NCBI GenBank assembly: GCA_030620095.1
Contig: JAUTXW010003830.1
Span: 372,001 to 436,000 of the forward strand
DNA length: 64,000 bases
Source of the DNA: Kuschelorhynchus macadamiae
Lineage: Eukaryota > Arthropoda > Insecta > Coleoptera > Curculionidae
Direction of reading: 5' to 3'
The notes under the pieces were generated by a model. The model ran no database searches. It was not told where the DNA came from and saw nothing but the letters and a program-made list of their open reading frames with translations. The number at the start of each line of letters is the position of its first letter. Positions within the stretch are counted from its first letter, which is position 1. Both the position numbers and the translations under genes were made by a program. This document shows positions 47,414 to 59,519 of the stretch, piece by piece.

Positions 47414-49180
47414 TGATGTAAACTATGTTTATGTTGTGAGTTTTTTTCTACTTAAAATTTTCAATTTAGTTTAGAATCCGGCCGTGCAGTCCGAGTTTGC
47501 TGTCATTTATACCAAAGATTCTTATTACATCCATAGTATCGCATCATAATATGGACATTGCGACTCTTGTGCACGCCAATTCATAGCATACTTTGTCAAA
47601 CTTGAGTTTCAATTAAACAATTTGAATAAAAATGTCTCTTTAAAGGAGTTATTTGCTAAATATTTTAAACTTCTAAAATTATTTATTACTATTCCTGCAA
47701 TATCGTGTAGCTGACAAAGAAGATTGTCAAATTTGCGACTTTTAAAAGCTTTCTAAGAATAACAGAATAACCATGACACAGTCGCGGTTAAACAATTGTA
47801 TAATTTAAAATGTTTATAAATACTAGATGAAACAAATTGCTAGTAACGAAATTGGAAATATATATTTATCGAAAAAGAAATAATAAAAATATAAAAGTTG
47901 CTGGGTTTATTAGGTAGTTTACAGAAAATAGGGTGACCACTTACCAGGAGTTTTTATAGCTGTCCCTCTTTTACTTTTTTGAACCAGTTCAGATACAAGT
48001 TTGAAATAGCATGCTAAATATTCCTTTCTTGTTTAAAAATTTCAAGATGGTGGTTGGGCGATATTTTAAACAAAAAACTTGAAGGGAAAAAAAAGGTTCA
48101 GTAACACCTCTTTTGAAAAATATTTTTCACCTTAATTTATCCCCAAAATATGGACATTTTAAAATTACTCATTTCAAAATGGCGGCCATTCGTAAATGTG
48201 ACCGAATTTAAAAATCTTCACTTGATAACTGCTGGAGGAACTAGCCAAACGAAACGTTGTGAACAAATATCAAATAAAGACAATGGAACTGTAATAGGTT
48301 TCTTTAATCAAAACAAATATTTGAAAATTAAAAATTCTTGGAAACTTTTACCTGCAGAGGCAAACAGCATGATCCTTCATCTTCATTTCTATTTCCTTAT
48401 TTGAAAACACATAAATGCATAAAATTCTTCTTTTTTGTAACAAAACATTGTTGACAATAAAATTCAATTTTAATATAATTGTTTCATCTCGTTATTTCTT
48501 TTGTCCCCGTGCGACTATGCCCTTAACCCCCCCCCCCAAATAAATTTATATCCCTGCCTAAAGCACCTAGAGGAAGTATGATTAGTGGACTACGGTAGGT
48601 TATGTTTATTGTTGTTAAAAATATTTAGTGAACGTATTTATGCAATTCGAAATGGACCCTTGTATTCACCCAACTATATTTTTATATTTCTTAAAATAAA
48701 ATAAGCTCTTTCATCGTTATTGTTACCTACAAAGGAACGCAAAGGTATACTTTTTCATAACAAAAAATTCGAATACTATAGAAACTATTTGTATCTATCA
48801 ACCCTCATGGTAAAAAGGGTCTAATGTTTAGTATTCTACTCGTGTCGAAAGGATCTTTAGTACAACTGATTTATGCTAGCCCTAGCAAAATACTACACGT
48901 CACTATTAGCACTAATAAAGGAAGTGTTACAAAATATGCGATTGTCATAATGGGAGCAATTGTGGGTTTGCAGACCAGCTGCCGTCCATTGAATCTATTT
49001 GCGTGTAAGTGTACCTACGTAGATAGGATAAAATGATATATTATTTAGTTTGCAGACATGGACAGACCTACACACATTCTGATTATTATACATTCAAGTT
49101 ACGTGGTCTAGAAAAGGACAGGTGTGTTGATTTTGATTTAATTTCTTAAGTATGAAATTAATTCAGTCGCTACTAACTTT
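47414..49180. other. No gene recognised
   Basis: AT-rich. CAAAATGGCGGCCATTC occurs at about 48174 at the start of an 84-codon frame (48150-48404) that has no recognisable domain. A run of C lies near 48528. Confidence 0.45.
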
Positions 49181-51559
49181 ATTATACAGGGTGTTCCAGA
49201 AAAGGAAGACAATCAATTATATGGAAATTAACCAAGCAAAAATATTCCTAGTTTATCATACACACTTTTCTTCTATAAGTTGCTGACCAATTTTTCAGAT
49301 CCTTAGAAAGTTAACAGGTAGTGTAGAGATAATAATTTTTCTTATCTCCCAGGTATTTAAACTTAAAATGTACTTTTTTCAGTTGTTCCAAAAATTTAAA
49401 GCGGTTTGGAGCAAAATGGCTTTTTATAAAACACTGCTTACATTAAATAGATAGAGGTCGCCGTGACCTTTCGAAAAATAACCTACTGTAATTCCTCATA
49501 GACAAAGATAAATAAAATATATTTCCATAGATTTAAATCTGATATATACAGGGTATCCACCGATGGGATTAGCAATAGGACAGATGAATCTAAATTTTTG
49601 AGAAAAAGTTATTTTTCACAAAAATTGTTCCTTATTGAAAATATACTTTTTACCTTAGGAAACCCTTATTTTTGTATATTTAAGATGATTAAACTTACGT
49701 TATTTGGCATTTTAGAAAAAAAGTTAAATAGAAGAGTTTCAAATACAAGTCTATTTAGTGTGCAATCCTTTAATATATATTTATTTATTACCCATAAGAA
49801 AAAATTAAATAGGAAAGATACTTGGTTACTAAAAGTGCATTTTGTTATTGTGATATTTATAAAGGATGGCCCAGAATGCGGTAAAAGGTGCAATTTCATT
49901 TTTTTTTAAATATATGATAATAAATTAAGATTTAAGTAAACATTATTACCATATCATTTATCAAGCTCAGCGCTTTCTCGAGATATTGACGTTTAAAAAG
50001 TGAAACCCTAAAAAGCTAAGATAGAAATTAAGCCAGGCCCTTTAGATTTTATGCCATCACAAAAGCTTGAAAATCAAATCTTTTAACGTCGATTGAAATA
50101 AACAAATAAATTTTGAAAATTTGAATTTGTTTTGTAAAAAATGAATAGGAATGAATATTCGTAAAATGCAAATATGATATATAGGTATCAACATCAGTGT
50201 TTTATATTGTTGATGACGAGTAGTTTCGATATTGTCTGTTGAGTTTTAGACATATTCGCTTATTTTGATTACAATATCAAATGGTATTCTATACGGTATG
50301 ATACTATAGATGTTATTACACTTTTACTTTTAAATGTGTTTAGATTATTTGTTGCGTTTAGATTGACAAACAAAAATCTTTTTTGGATTTTTCGCAACTG
50401 AATAAGAATATTTAACTTTAAATTAATTGAGGCAGATATTTAATATAATTACATACCTCAACATGTAGACTAGTCTGTCTACGGAATGTTTCGATACATA
50501 ATATATATTATGTATTTGTAAGTCACGTTAAGTTGACAAGTAAAAAGCAATGTTTTGCCTTTAAAAAATCCAAGAAATATGCAATGGATTTTTTTACACA
50601 TATTAAGGAGAAACCCAGTTTCTATCGTACAATGTGCAACCATTATCTGTTTTATTTCATTCTATATTGTATAAAACATTTGATCTTATTTTATAACCCT
50701 TTCAGTTATTGTACATAATACTAAGAAAATTTAAAAATGGATACTTAGTAATAAACAGAATAATTTAATTGTAAAGGCGCGTCTACTTAATCCCCAGTCA
50801 AACACTGTTTAATTAAAGCAGATAGATAAAAAAATAAAATTAGGTTCATTACCTTCGTTAAAACTGATTTATTGTTATGATAACGTTAGGTACGAAAAAT
50901 ACATTTGAAATAAATTCTTTGGTAGGTCCACCAACGCGTGGTTCGGCGAATTTACCATGATATACCACGCACTACACGATGTTTAACATAGGCGATTTTC
51001 TGTAGCTCATAATATTATAAGGTTCGTCTGCGTCTGATATCGGTCATTTTATTGGCCTTACTCTGCATATTGCGATGCGTCTGGATCTTGGGGATTAGTC
51101 AAGGTGCAGCTGCGTAGCTAGTTAGTGGCTCAGTTTTGATAAAAAAGTGTTGTCGTTGATTATAGAAAAAAAAATAGTATGTCGTGGACTACAGAGAGTA
51201 TTTCAAATCACTTTCTAAAATTTTTAATATGCATTGTCATCCACCATCTCTTTTTTAATCGACTTCAAAAAAGGAGAGGCGACCCTTAACATAAAAAACT
51301 CTATTACTCCAGGTTGGTTTGACTGATGCGGATAAAGTATTCAGTCGTTATTTACTCTTAATGAATGTTGGTAATATTAAATAAATTTATTCTTAGCACC
51401 AAAACATTTCTTGTGTCACTGAGTGAAATGTGCGCCTTTGTAGGTAAAGGTAATGAAAGAATATGTGATCTAAAATATTCTATTTTATAGGATTTTGGAT
51501 TTTTAGGTGTATGAAGTTTACGTTTTTTATGTTTGCTCAATACCACGAAAGAGGCCTAA
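49181..51559. other. No gene recognised
   Basis: Two words of the kind that end small mariner-like elements (ACAGGGTGTTCC near 49190 and ACAGGGTATCC near 49549) occur in the same orientation, so no element can be closed. AATCGACTTCAAAAAAGGAG lies near 51258. The rest is unrecognised AT-rich DNA. Confidence 0.45.
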
Positions 51560-51830
51560 GAGTAATGTACCATTGCATTAGGGTGTGGTTGCCTTTTTTA
51601 GTGACTCCAGTTACAGGAGTCGGAGTTTCCGTCAACGATTTCTAAGTACCGAAACGAGCAATTGCACTTCACGGTACCTTTATAGAGGAACGCGGTAATC
51701 TACGTCTCCAGACGGAACACGGTCTCTCCGGGTAGTCACCCATTCAAGTATTAGCCGCGCGATCTTTTACTTTGATTAACGTCTGAGATCAGACGAACGC
51801 AAGTCACCGCCTAGCTGCTATGAAGCTTAA
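51560..51830 (-). mobile_element. 5S-rRNA-like sequence, probably 5S-derived SINE or pseudogene
   Basis: Read on the minus strand, the 51705-51825 part contains TTCGTCTGATCTCAGACGTTAA and CGGCTAATACTTGAATGGGTGAC. These match the 5S rRNA internal control region, including box C. Box A/IE are altered (TAATCAAAGTA in place of the usual TAAGCA-type). About 130 bp of non-5S sequence continue downstream to about 51570, as in SINE3-type elements. Transcription by RNA polymerase III is conceivable; a functional 5S gene is unlikely. Confidence 0.7.
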
Positions 51831-52777
51831 TTTTAGTAATTGTTTTAATTTTTGACAATTTGTATTTCTGATTTTCTAGCTATGGACCGAAGACTCGTAT
51901 ATATAATCTTAGTTACCGTAGTTCAATATAAGTACCCTCTAAGACTAATTTTGAGGAATTTTGAAACAGGCATTCAAGATAAAACTGTTGGTGCCATAAT
52001 GAGTGTTCTGAAAAAAAAAATAGCGGAATTGCATCACTTTGAATTGGTCTTCAGGGTTTTTAGGGACACGAAGTTCTATTCTGGAAATTTATATTGCTGA
52101 TTCTCTCTAAGTAAAGATAGCGTTGTTTTATATATTAATAATTACCGTGATTTTAAACACATTTTATATGCATAATTCGAAAAAGGGTGAAATAAAAATA
52201 AAAAAAAATAAAATCGTTTTTAAAAGGTACCGAACATAATAAAGTAAAAAAAGTAAAAGTTATTAAGCCAAAATCGCGCTTGCACTTCATAACAACTAGA
52301 TAAATAAAGTCACTGGAAATCCGACAAGTAAATTTTTTTTATAATCATACATGGTGTGCCTCTTTTAAAATTATTCTAGATGTACAGGATGTCCCAAACT
52401 CGACGACATTATGGGAAAACGGCGAAGTGCAAATCAAAATATGGATAAAGTGTGTAAATGAGACCCTAAGGTATATTTTTAATGCAAACAAATTAGAATC
52501 TTCAAAATGGCCGTTGTGACGTCATTCACATTTTTTTTCAAGAGCATAACTATTTTTCCAATCTTTTGAAAATCTCTCATTTTTTTGAGTAACTTAAATG
52601 AAAATATTTCTCTAACTCTATTCAATTTTTGAAAATATACAAAAATAAATAAGAAATATTGGTTAACCAAAAATCGAGTAATCTGTCTAAAACATATGAT
52701 TAGGTACTTTTGAGACAGTTAATAAGACTTAGACTATGTGAGAAACTTTCATTACTCTTCGTTTGAATATTTGCAAA

Positions 52778-53129
<352 letters not shown>

Positions 53130-53140
53130 ATATAATATAG

Positions 53141-53704
53141 TTAGTCAGATGTCTGGAAACGGTCAAATATCTCAAAAACCACCCAACCGATCTGAACCAT
53201 ATGTGTTGATTAGGCATTACCGAATTCCCCCAAACCCTTTGGTGCATACCGCAATATTGTCAGATTTTCAGTTTTTCAGCAAACTAACCTAACTTTTTTT
53301 TTCAAATCAAATGATATGTTTTTTTAAGCGTCATTTTGTCAAGTTGTCAAGCTATGGAAAGATAGCATTTTCTATTAATCATTACATTATTTTAGTTTTA
53401 GGTTTTTAATTTCTAAATTGTCGATGTATTTTTAAACATTTAATAAATTTAACATTTAACGGATCAAGATAAAAGTTTGCGATTTTGGAGTTATACAAAG
53501 GATAATACGAGGAACAAATCACGATAAAAACAAACATATCATTTGATTTCAAAAAAAAAGGTAGGTTAGTTTGCCGATAAACTGAAAATCTGACAACATT
53601 GCGGTATAGGGTCGGGAGAATTCGGTAATGCCTAATCACCACACATGGTTCAGATCGGTTGAGTGGTTTTTGAGATATTTGACTGTTTCTAGACATCTGA
53701 CTAA
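53141..53704. mobile_element. Foldback element with ~190-bp inverted arms
   Basis: Left arm TTAGTCAGATGTCTGGAAAC (53141) to about 53335; the right arm is its inverted copy, from about 53520 to GACATCTGACTAA at 53704. Arms share CAAATATCTCAAAAACCAC and ATATGTTTTTTT/AACATATC words. It lies inside the mariner-type element and abuts the (AT)n tract. Confidence 0.85.
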
Positions 53705-53779
53705 CCCTGTATATATACAGCGAACAATTTATTGTTCGATCATAGTTGGTAAATTAGTAAGAAAAAAAACAAACTAATC

Positions 53780-54480
53780 TAATTCTTAATATTTGTGATG
53801 TCACCCTCCGACTTCCAAATATTTTTCTAGATTTTACCTGACTTTTCTTTCTGGAACCTATCTTTTTTTAAAATGTGGCACGTATTCCGGATTTTTTATT
53901 TCAGATGTTCTATATCTGAAGATGTAGTTTTTAGAAACCAAATTTTTTGGAGTGCCATATATAAAAAAATTAAGGGGCGTTAAATCTGGCGACTTCAAGC
54001 ACCACTGCGTTGGACCATTGATTCCTATCCGTTTTTCTCATAGGTATTCGTTTCTGAATCTTACTTTATGCGCTACTTGGGCATGTCATCATGTTAAAAC
54101 CATATGCCATTGGTAACTGTAATGAAACGTCTTCGGATCAGTTCTGGCAGATCTTCCTGCAAGAATTGCAGATACCTTCTTCTATCTAGCATATCTTCAT
54201 AAAAGAAAGACTTAATTATTTGGCCGATTATAGCACACCAAACATTTATCCCAAAATGCCCCTCATTTTGGGTTTCGTTAGTGAAATGTGGATTTTCTGT
54301 ACTCCAATAATATGTTTATTATTACGATTGTGTTTAGGGTTGCTTACAATTCTTCTTTCGTCAGTCCTATCCTTATTACAAAGTTTTGTGGTCAGTATAT
54401 TCAAGTTGATATCATATCATTATCTACGCATCAAACTTTCTTCTTAGTTCAATAAGTCTCTGGGCACACTCTGGGTTAGA
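53780..54480 (-). pseudogene. DUF4817-type mariner transposase, decayed
   Basis: Minus-strand reading gives HFGINVWCAIIGQIIKSFFY, then EDMLDRRRYLQFLQEDLPEL, then a stop. A mutated second-Asp region (HDDMPK) is followed by WCLKSPDLTPLNFFIYGTPK with the third Asp. Upstream, a STENPHFTNE-like stretch follows in another frame. The homologous intact order is seen at 25400-25800. Several stops and shifts make it dead, but its position between matched inverted ends identifies it as this element's own transposase. Confidence 0.78.
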
Positions 54481-55143
54481 TATCCTAAATTATGCAGCTT
54501 TTAATCGTCATAACAGTTTGCCTTCAAAATTCGGCCTTATTTAAATTTAGAGCAAGACATACGTGCCAAATATAAATTCTAGGCTACTCCTCAAAATACT
54601 GTAAAACTGTAGCTTCTACGTTGCCATTATAAACTTTATTAGTTATTTCCTGTTTTGCAAATATTTTTCATCAGTAACGTGATGCTCCGAATATCTTTCA
54701 CGATATACGAAAACAGCTCTTGAAAGATTTTTTTGACACTGGCCATAGATTAACAACAAATCCACCTTTTCTGCGTGAGTAGTCATTATTAAAAATTACA
54801 AATTTAGCCCTACGTATCCAAATGAGAAACAATAAGTCCAGTTTCACTAACTGTCCCGTGGCATTTCGTTTCCATGGTTTCCATGGACTACTTCATTTTC
54901 GGTTAATCAATAGTTGTTATATGACTTCGTATATTTTAAAAAGCTTTGTTTTATAACGTTTAAATAGGTATGCTGCTGAAAAATATAAATGACGTCACAA
55001 CCCCTATTCTGAAAACCCTAAAAATTAATTTTTGTTTTACGATAAAATTATACCTTAGTGATACTCATTTAATACCCACTATCCATATTTGATTTGCACT
55101 TCCCGTTTTTCGGTAATAGGTTAGGTTTGGGACAGCTTGTACT

Positions 55144-55529
55144 TGTTTAAAGAAAAAAAATGGTACAACAGGATTTAGTAATAGGAAACATAGAAACTAA
55201 CTGAAGCTTTAGGAGGGCTATTGCACTGAAGATATTATGCTTTTAGTCATAGAATTAATACCATCTTTCGACAGAAGAGTTATCACTCTTAGTTTCATTA
55301 AGTTGTATTGTCCTTACCCTTATATATGGTACTACAGTCTAAATAGCACGATTTCTCTGGAGACCCAATATGCGCACAATGTTAAACGCACACAAAAAGA
55401 CTCGACAATGCATGCGATTCGCTAAAAATTATTCCTCTTCAAACAGGGGGGAAATAGGTCTCTTAATATCTTAGATTTAGGTAACTAACCGATGTATTAA
55501 AAAACAAATTGTTTGACGTGCTGAGTAGC
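55144..55529. other. No gene seen
   Basis: AT-rich flank of the mariner-type element without recognised features. Confidence 0.5.
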
Positions 55530-55740
55530 TGAACTGCAGCACAAGCCAAAACACTAGGTCATGCATCAGTGAACCCAATTCGGTTCCACAAATCCAACTG
55601 AGTCTCTTCGAGCTCATATGGTGTCCCGATCTCTTAGAATAGAGATCTCTAAAGAAGCATCGTGTAATTGAACGCGAAAAGTCAGATACAAATTCCAAAT
55701 TGACACGATCTAATCCCAAGAACGATGATGAACTCTGATC
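55530..55740 (+). repeat. Dispersed ~150-bp family, copy 1
   Basis: Shares the order GAGCTCAT, CCGATCTCTTAGAATAGAGA, GAAGCATCGTGTAATTGAA, then GACACGATCTAATCCCAAGA with the copies at 58060-58260 and 59320-59450. The hammerhead-like core is degenerate (CTAAAGA...CGCGAAAAGTC). Confidence 0.65.
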
Positions 55741-57015
55741 AAGGCTGTGAAAAATTCTAGATTAGAATTTGGCAATTTTTAATAACTTGGTTAATATCAT
55801 AAGCAATTTATTTCTTGTATAAACACACACTTTTCGAATTGAAATTTTCAGTAATATATCAAGTTAAACTTAAAAAATTTACAATTATTATACATTTTTG
55901 AAAAGCTGATGAACGCGTATTTAATTATGTAATGCGGTTGCTCACCTACTTACTTATACTTCAATAAAGTCCCTTAAAAGCACAAAATTTAGTTTATTGT
56001 TCTTTGATTAAAAAAAAACACCTTGGCTGGCAATCCATTGCAGTTTTATTTTCGTTGTCTGTGATTTGTTTTAATTTGTCTCTAAATCCTTATGTAGTTG
56101 GAGACTATTCGTTCCTGTCGTAAACTAACGCTCCCATGTTTTATACATTGAACATTGGGAACCAAAACGTTTCAATGGCTTGACTTTTAAAATGGTATTT
56201 ACTAATTCTTAATCAAATTTTATTCTATAAGTGTTGTTTTTTAGTGGGCCTGGAAATTTATTTTTTCCATTTGATTCCTCTCTGAGGTCATTTCTATCGT
56301 CGTGTAACCGCGACCTTATTCACTTATAAGTGGAACTTGTGTAATATTTGGAACATGTCCGAGTATTTACAGTTTAGACGGTCAATTGGAATATATAATG
56401 TGGTGAATTTTATATTGAGCGATCTAGCTTATGGAACATGAAAGACGTATTAGAAAGAAACAGATTTTACAGTCTGGTATATCTGAGCGCCAGCACTCCA
56501 GTGACATGTCATAAATGCAGTGGCTCTTCCATAGGGCCATTTGGTCAAAAATATTTCAAAAAATAAATTATTCGTTTGACCGCCCCTCCTAATAGTTGTA
56601 ATAAAACGCGAACCTTGGGAAAAGTTAAATACGCTACAGTATTAGCCGCGCGCGGCAGCTCGAATGCTCTGGTTGCGTTCCTTAGGCATAATAAAATACA
56701 CTATACTGAGCTAGGCTGGGCAGTCCGAATTGCCCTGATTACCTTAAAGCTTGACGAAAGTATCCGAAGATTTGACAGCTACCGAGCGGCAGCCGAACGT
56801 GATGGCAAATGGAATATGAAATCGCGGTTTGAGTCATCAACCAATCTCTTCTCATAATTCGATCGATCGGTCGCGGCATCACGTCGGCATGCAGAAGTTC
56901 AATTATTTAGAGGTCGCGCGGTTGATATTCTAACTCGATATTGTTTCGGAGGTTTTTAATCGATGAAAACTGATTTATATACTGCTTTTTTGTAATATAT
57001 ATTTTTTATTTTTAT
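55741..57015. other. No gene recognised; GC-richer island at 56570-56930
   Basis: Within 56576-56857 a 93-codon frame exists in unusually GC-rich DNA (CGATCGATCGGTCGCGGCAT follows). It has no recognisable domain and could be host exon, promoter or chance. Confidence 0.3.
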
Positions 57016-57254
57016 GATCCATGTGTGAGTTGGAAATATACAGGAAATAAAATGTCGGTAGTGACTAGTGCAAAAAAATAAACAAATAAAAAGTGCTTAC
57101 TTAATTTTGCAAAAATAACCAATTTCAAAGTGGTCTATGTATGAGTTGTAAATGTAGACGATAAAATGTCGGTAGTGTAAAAAATTAAACAACTAAAGCG
57201 TACTCACGAACTTAATTTTTGAGAAAATAACCGAATTCGAGGTTATTTTCTCAA
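57016..57254. repeat. Diverged ~110-bp tandem duplication ending in a perfect hairpin
   Basis: ATGTGTGAGTTGGAAATATA... and ATGTATGAGTTGTAAATGTA... start two related units, each containing ATAAAATGTCGGTAGTG. The second ends in TTGAGAAAATAACC (57219-57232), loop GAATTCGA, and GGTTATTTTCTCAA (57241-57254), a perfect 14-bp stem. Confidence 0.8.
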
Positions 57255-57299
57255 TTTGCCAAAACTTAGTATACGACAAACTAGTAAAGGCAAAAAAAA

Positions 57300-57870
57300 G
57301 AGGTTCATCGAAACTTTCGCAAAAGTATGTACGATTTAGCTAACTGGATATGTGGTTGTGAAGTCTCTAACTCATTTTACTGTTATGTTTGTTTGTTGTT
57401 TTCTAAGGACTCGTGGGACTCATTATGGTGCAAAACCGGTGTTAAAGACTTAAAACATTTAAAAGAAAAAATAAAAAAACTTGAACTATGCTACGTTCAG
57501 AAGTGTTGATATTCGCACTCAGCTAGACAGAGCTTATAGAAAATCCCTTAGAGATTTTAATGAAAATTTATCCAAAAATCGTAGTATTTTAAACAAAATT
57601 ATAGATTGTGTAAAGTTTTGTGGGGCATTCGAGCGGGCACTACGTGGCCATGATGAAACGGCTTTGTCTGAAAATTCAGGGCTTATAAATTTTGTTGAGG
57701 AGTTGGGCCAAGATAGGCTATCCGCTTTAGCAATGTTAAGTATCGAGAAATCGTTTATAAAAGGAATGTGCGTGCAATTTTAACGAACGTGTCATTCAGC
57801 TTTTTTCCAATTCTAAAGAACGAAGGGTAGTCTTGATCTTCAAGAGAATTTAAAGCTCAATTTAAAGATA
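57300..57870 (+). pseudogene. hAT-type transposase (zf-TTF/DUF4371) internally deleted fragment
   Basis: Reads ANWICGCEVSNSFYCYVCLL, then FSKDSWDSLWCKTGVKDLKHL: the TTF zinc-finger region. After a frame change near 57500 it gives DIRTQLDRAYRKSLRDFNEN, then IIDCVKFCGAFERALRGHDE, the start of DUF4371. It then jumps directly to DRLSALAMLSIEKSF, which belongs to the C-terminal dimerisation end. The whole catalytic middle is therefore deleted. The family is related to, but clearly different from, the hAT copies at 4-6 and 26-28 kb. No terminal repeats were located. Confidence 0.8.
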
Positions 57871-58059
57871 AGATATTTATTTTTATCTTAAGTATGCTTA
57901 TTTTTAAATTTGTTATTGACCTCCCAATATAATTCACCAAAAACGAAAGTGCTTGCGTCGGTCTCGAGATTATTAGGAAAATTAGAGAATATATTAAGAT
58001 TTATTAGTATCTTAATAATTTTAATAGAGATGCGGCCTACAATCTATATATCACATAGA
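57871..58059. other. No gene seen
   Basis: Short AT-rich interval between the hAT fragment and the next repeat. Confidence 0.5.
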
Positions 58060-58260
58060 AACTGACAGTTGCACCTGGTTACAGTTCGGTGAAAACTGGT
58101 CAAAAACCGGTCTAAATCTCTCCAAGCTCATTCAGTATTCGGATCTCTCGAAGTAAAGACCCCTGAAGATGCCTCGTGCAATTGAAGGGGAAACATCCGA
58201 AAGTGATTCCACTTGGTCCGATCTAATTCCAAGATCCATGATTTTTTAACTAACCAAAGT
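58060..58260 (+). repeat. Dispersed ~150-bp family, copy 2, with hammerhead-like core
   Basis: Best-preserved copy. CTGAAGA at 58163-58169, an extra T, GCCTC, a loop, then GGGGAAACATC (58187-58197) follow the hammerhead order; stem II is weakened. The flanks AGCTCATTCAGTATTCGGAT and GGTCCGATCTAATTCCAAGA match the sister copies. Confidence 0.65.
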
Positions 58261-58904
58261 CTTGAAAGTTTTCGTTCTATATCTGAATAGTATATTATTT
58301 GCGAAATGCATGCCAGATGCTTAGTTAAGATTTATCACTATGAATAACAGCGTGACTGGCTTTGGCATAAACGATCCAAAAGGGTAATAATTTTTATAAA
58401 AAATACTGAAAAGTAAGCATTAATATTATATTTCATCTTGCAAATTTGACTTTTAAAGTCAGCGTCAAACTAAGAACTAATTACTAATAATAAATATATC
58501 ACAAAAAAGACATTTATGTATTTTTGTGTGTCAAAGGCTGTATGTACACCTGAGAAAAACAATGATACAGAGCCGATTCCACAATAATCCTTTGAAAATG
58601 GTAGAAAGTGTATTGCATTGCATTTATTGTTTTTTCTTCGCAACGTTTCCACTAAAGATACTGCGGTAGTCGAAACGTGCGACAAGCAAGTTTTTCTTAA
58701 GTAAGTACGTCTAGAAATCTCATTTGATCCAACTTCCATTGTAAGTTTTATATTATGATAATGTTGATTTCGGTGGTCTAGAAATATGGGTGATTTTCCT
58801 GCCCATGAGGCTAAGTATCATCTACAACCAATGTTTTGGTTTCAAGCAATAACTTCCAAATAGTTTTAGAGTAGTGGAGGGAGGGAAAAAACTGGTGGTT
58901 AGGC
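58261..58904 (+). other. No gene; one isolated hammerhead-like motif
   Basis: At 58652-58685, CTAAAGAT, ACT, loop GCGGT, AGT, CGAAACGTGC gives a short stem flanked by near-core sequences, resembling terminal-repeat motifs of Penelope-like elements. No other retroelement sequence adjoins it. Confidence 0.3.
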
Positions 58905-59160
58905 CAAAATGACCTTTACGGTCTACTCCACGAGCTTAACCCACTTCTCCGACCTGTCAAACTTTCTTAAATCTGCAAGACCTACCCACGCGACTCTGGA
59001 TATCCTTCCAAAGGAGATTCTTAACCTCGTTGCCCTGCAGGGCTGCAGTGGTAATAATGTCTTGTCTCAGTCTAGCCCTAGCTTCACATTTGCATAGGCA
59101 GTGTTGCTACCTTCTCACCACATACACTGGAGGAGCCTTCCTCTCAAGGCCTCCTTAAAG
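58905..59160. other. GC-richer segment, unrecognised
   Basis: Contains CCTGCAGGGCTGCAGTGG and CTGGAGGAGCCTTCC. A 62-codon frame (58909-59097) has no known domain. It may be part of a LINE UTR preceding the R1-like remnant. Confidence 0.3.
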
Positions 59161-59299
59161 ATATCGGTAATAGAAGAGATCCTGTAGCTGCGCCGAGGTT
59201 TGCACATAAATTCTTAAAAAAATATAGTTTTATTTAGTTTATGTAACAGCTTTTGATATAAGAATCCCTTTTTCTTGTGAATGAATTAAGAAAATTTGG

Positions 59300-59460
59300 A
59301 AGATTGTCATCTGGTTTGTATGTGAGCGAAACAGCTCATTCATTGTTCAGATTTCGTACCGTAAATATATCTGAGGAGGCCTTGCGAAAATCGGATAATA
59401 ATCCCAGATTGACAGGATCTAATCTTACGATCCATGATTTCTTGTTACTAAATGCTATTA
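59300..59460 (+). repeat. Dispersed ~150-bp family, copy 3
   Basis: AGCTCATTCATTGTTCAGAT, then CTGAGGAGGCCTTGCGAAAA (stem II loop deleted), then ACAGGATCTAATCTTACGAT. Same orientation as the other two copies. Confidence 0.6.
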
Positions 59461-59519
59461 ATATTTGGATGTTCTCAAAACTAATTATTATACTTAGCTA
59501 GGTTTGCCTTAAAAAACGA

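Noticed and set aside
49190..49560. Element bounded by two ACAGGGT words
   Set aside because: Both words point the same way, so they cannot be the two ends of one inverted-repeat element.
56576..56857. 93-codon frame in GC-richer DNA
   Set aside because: Composition alone makes longer open frames likely; no domain or splice evidence.
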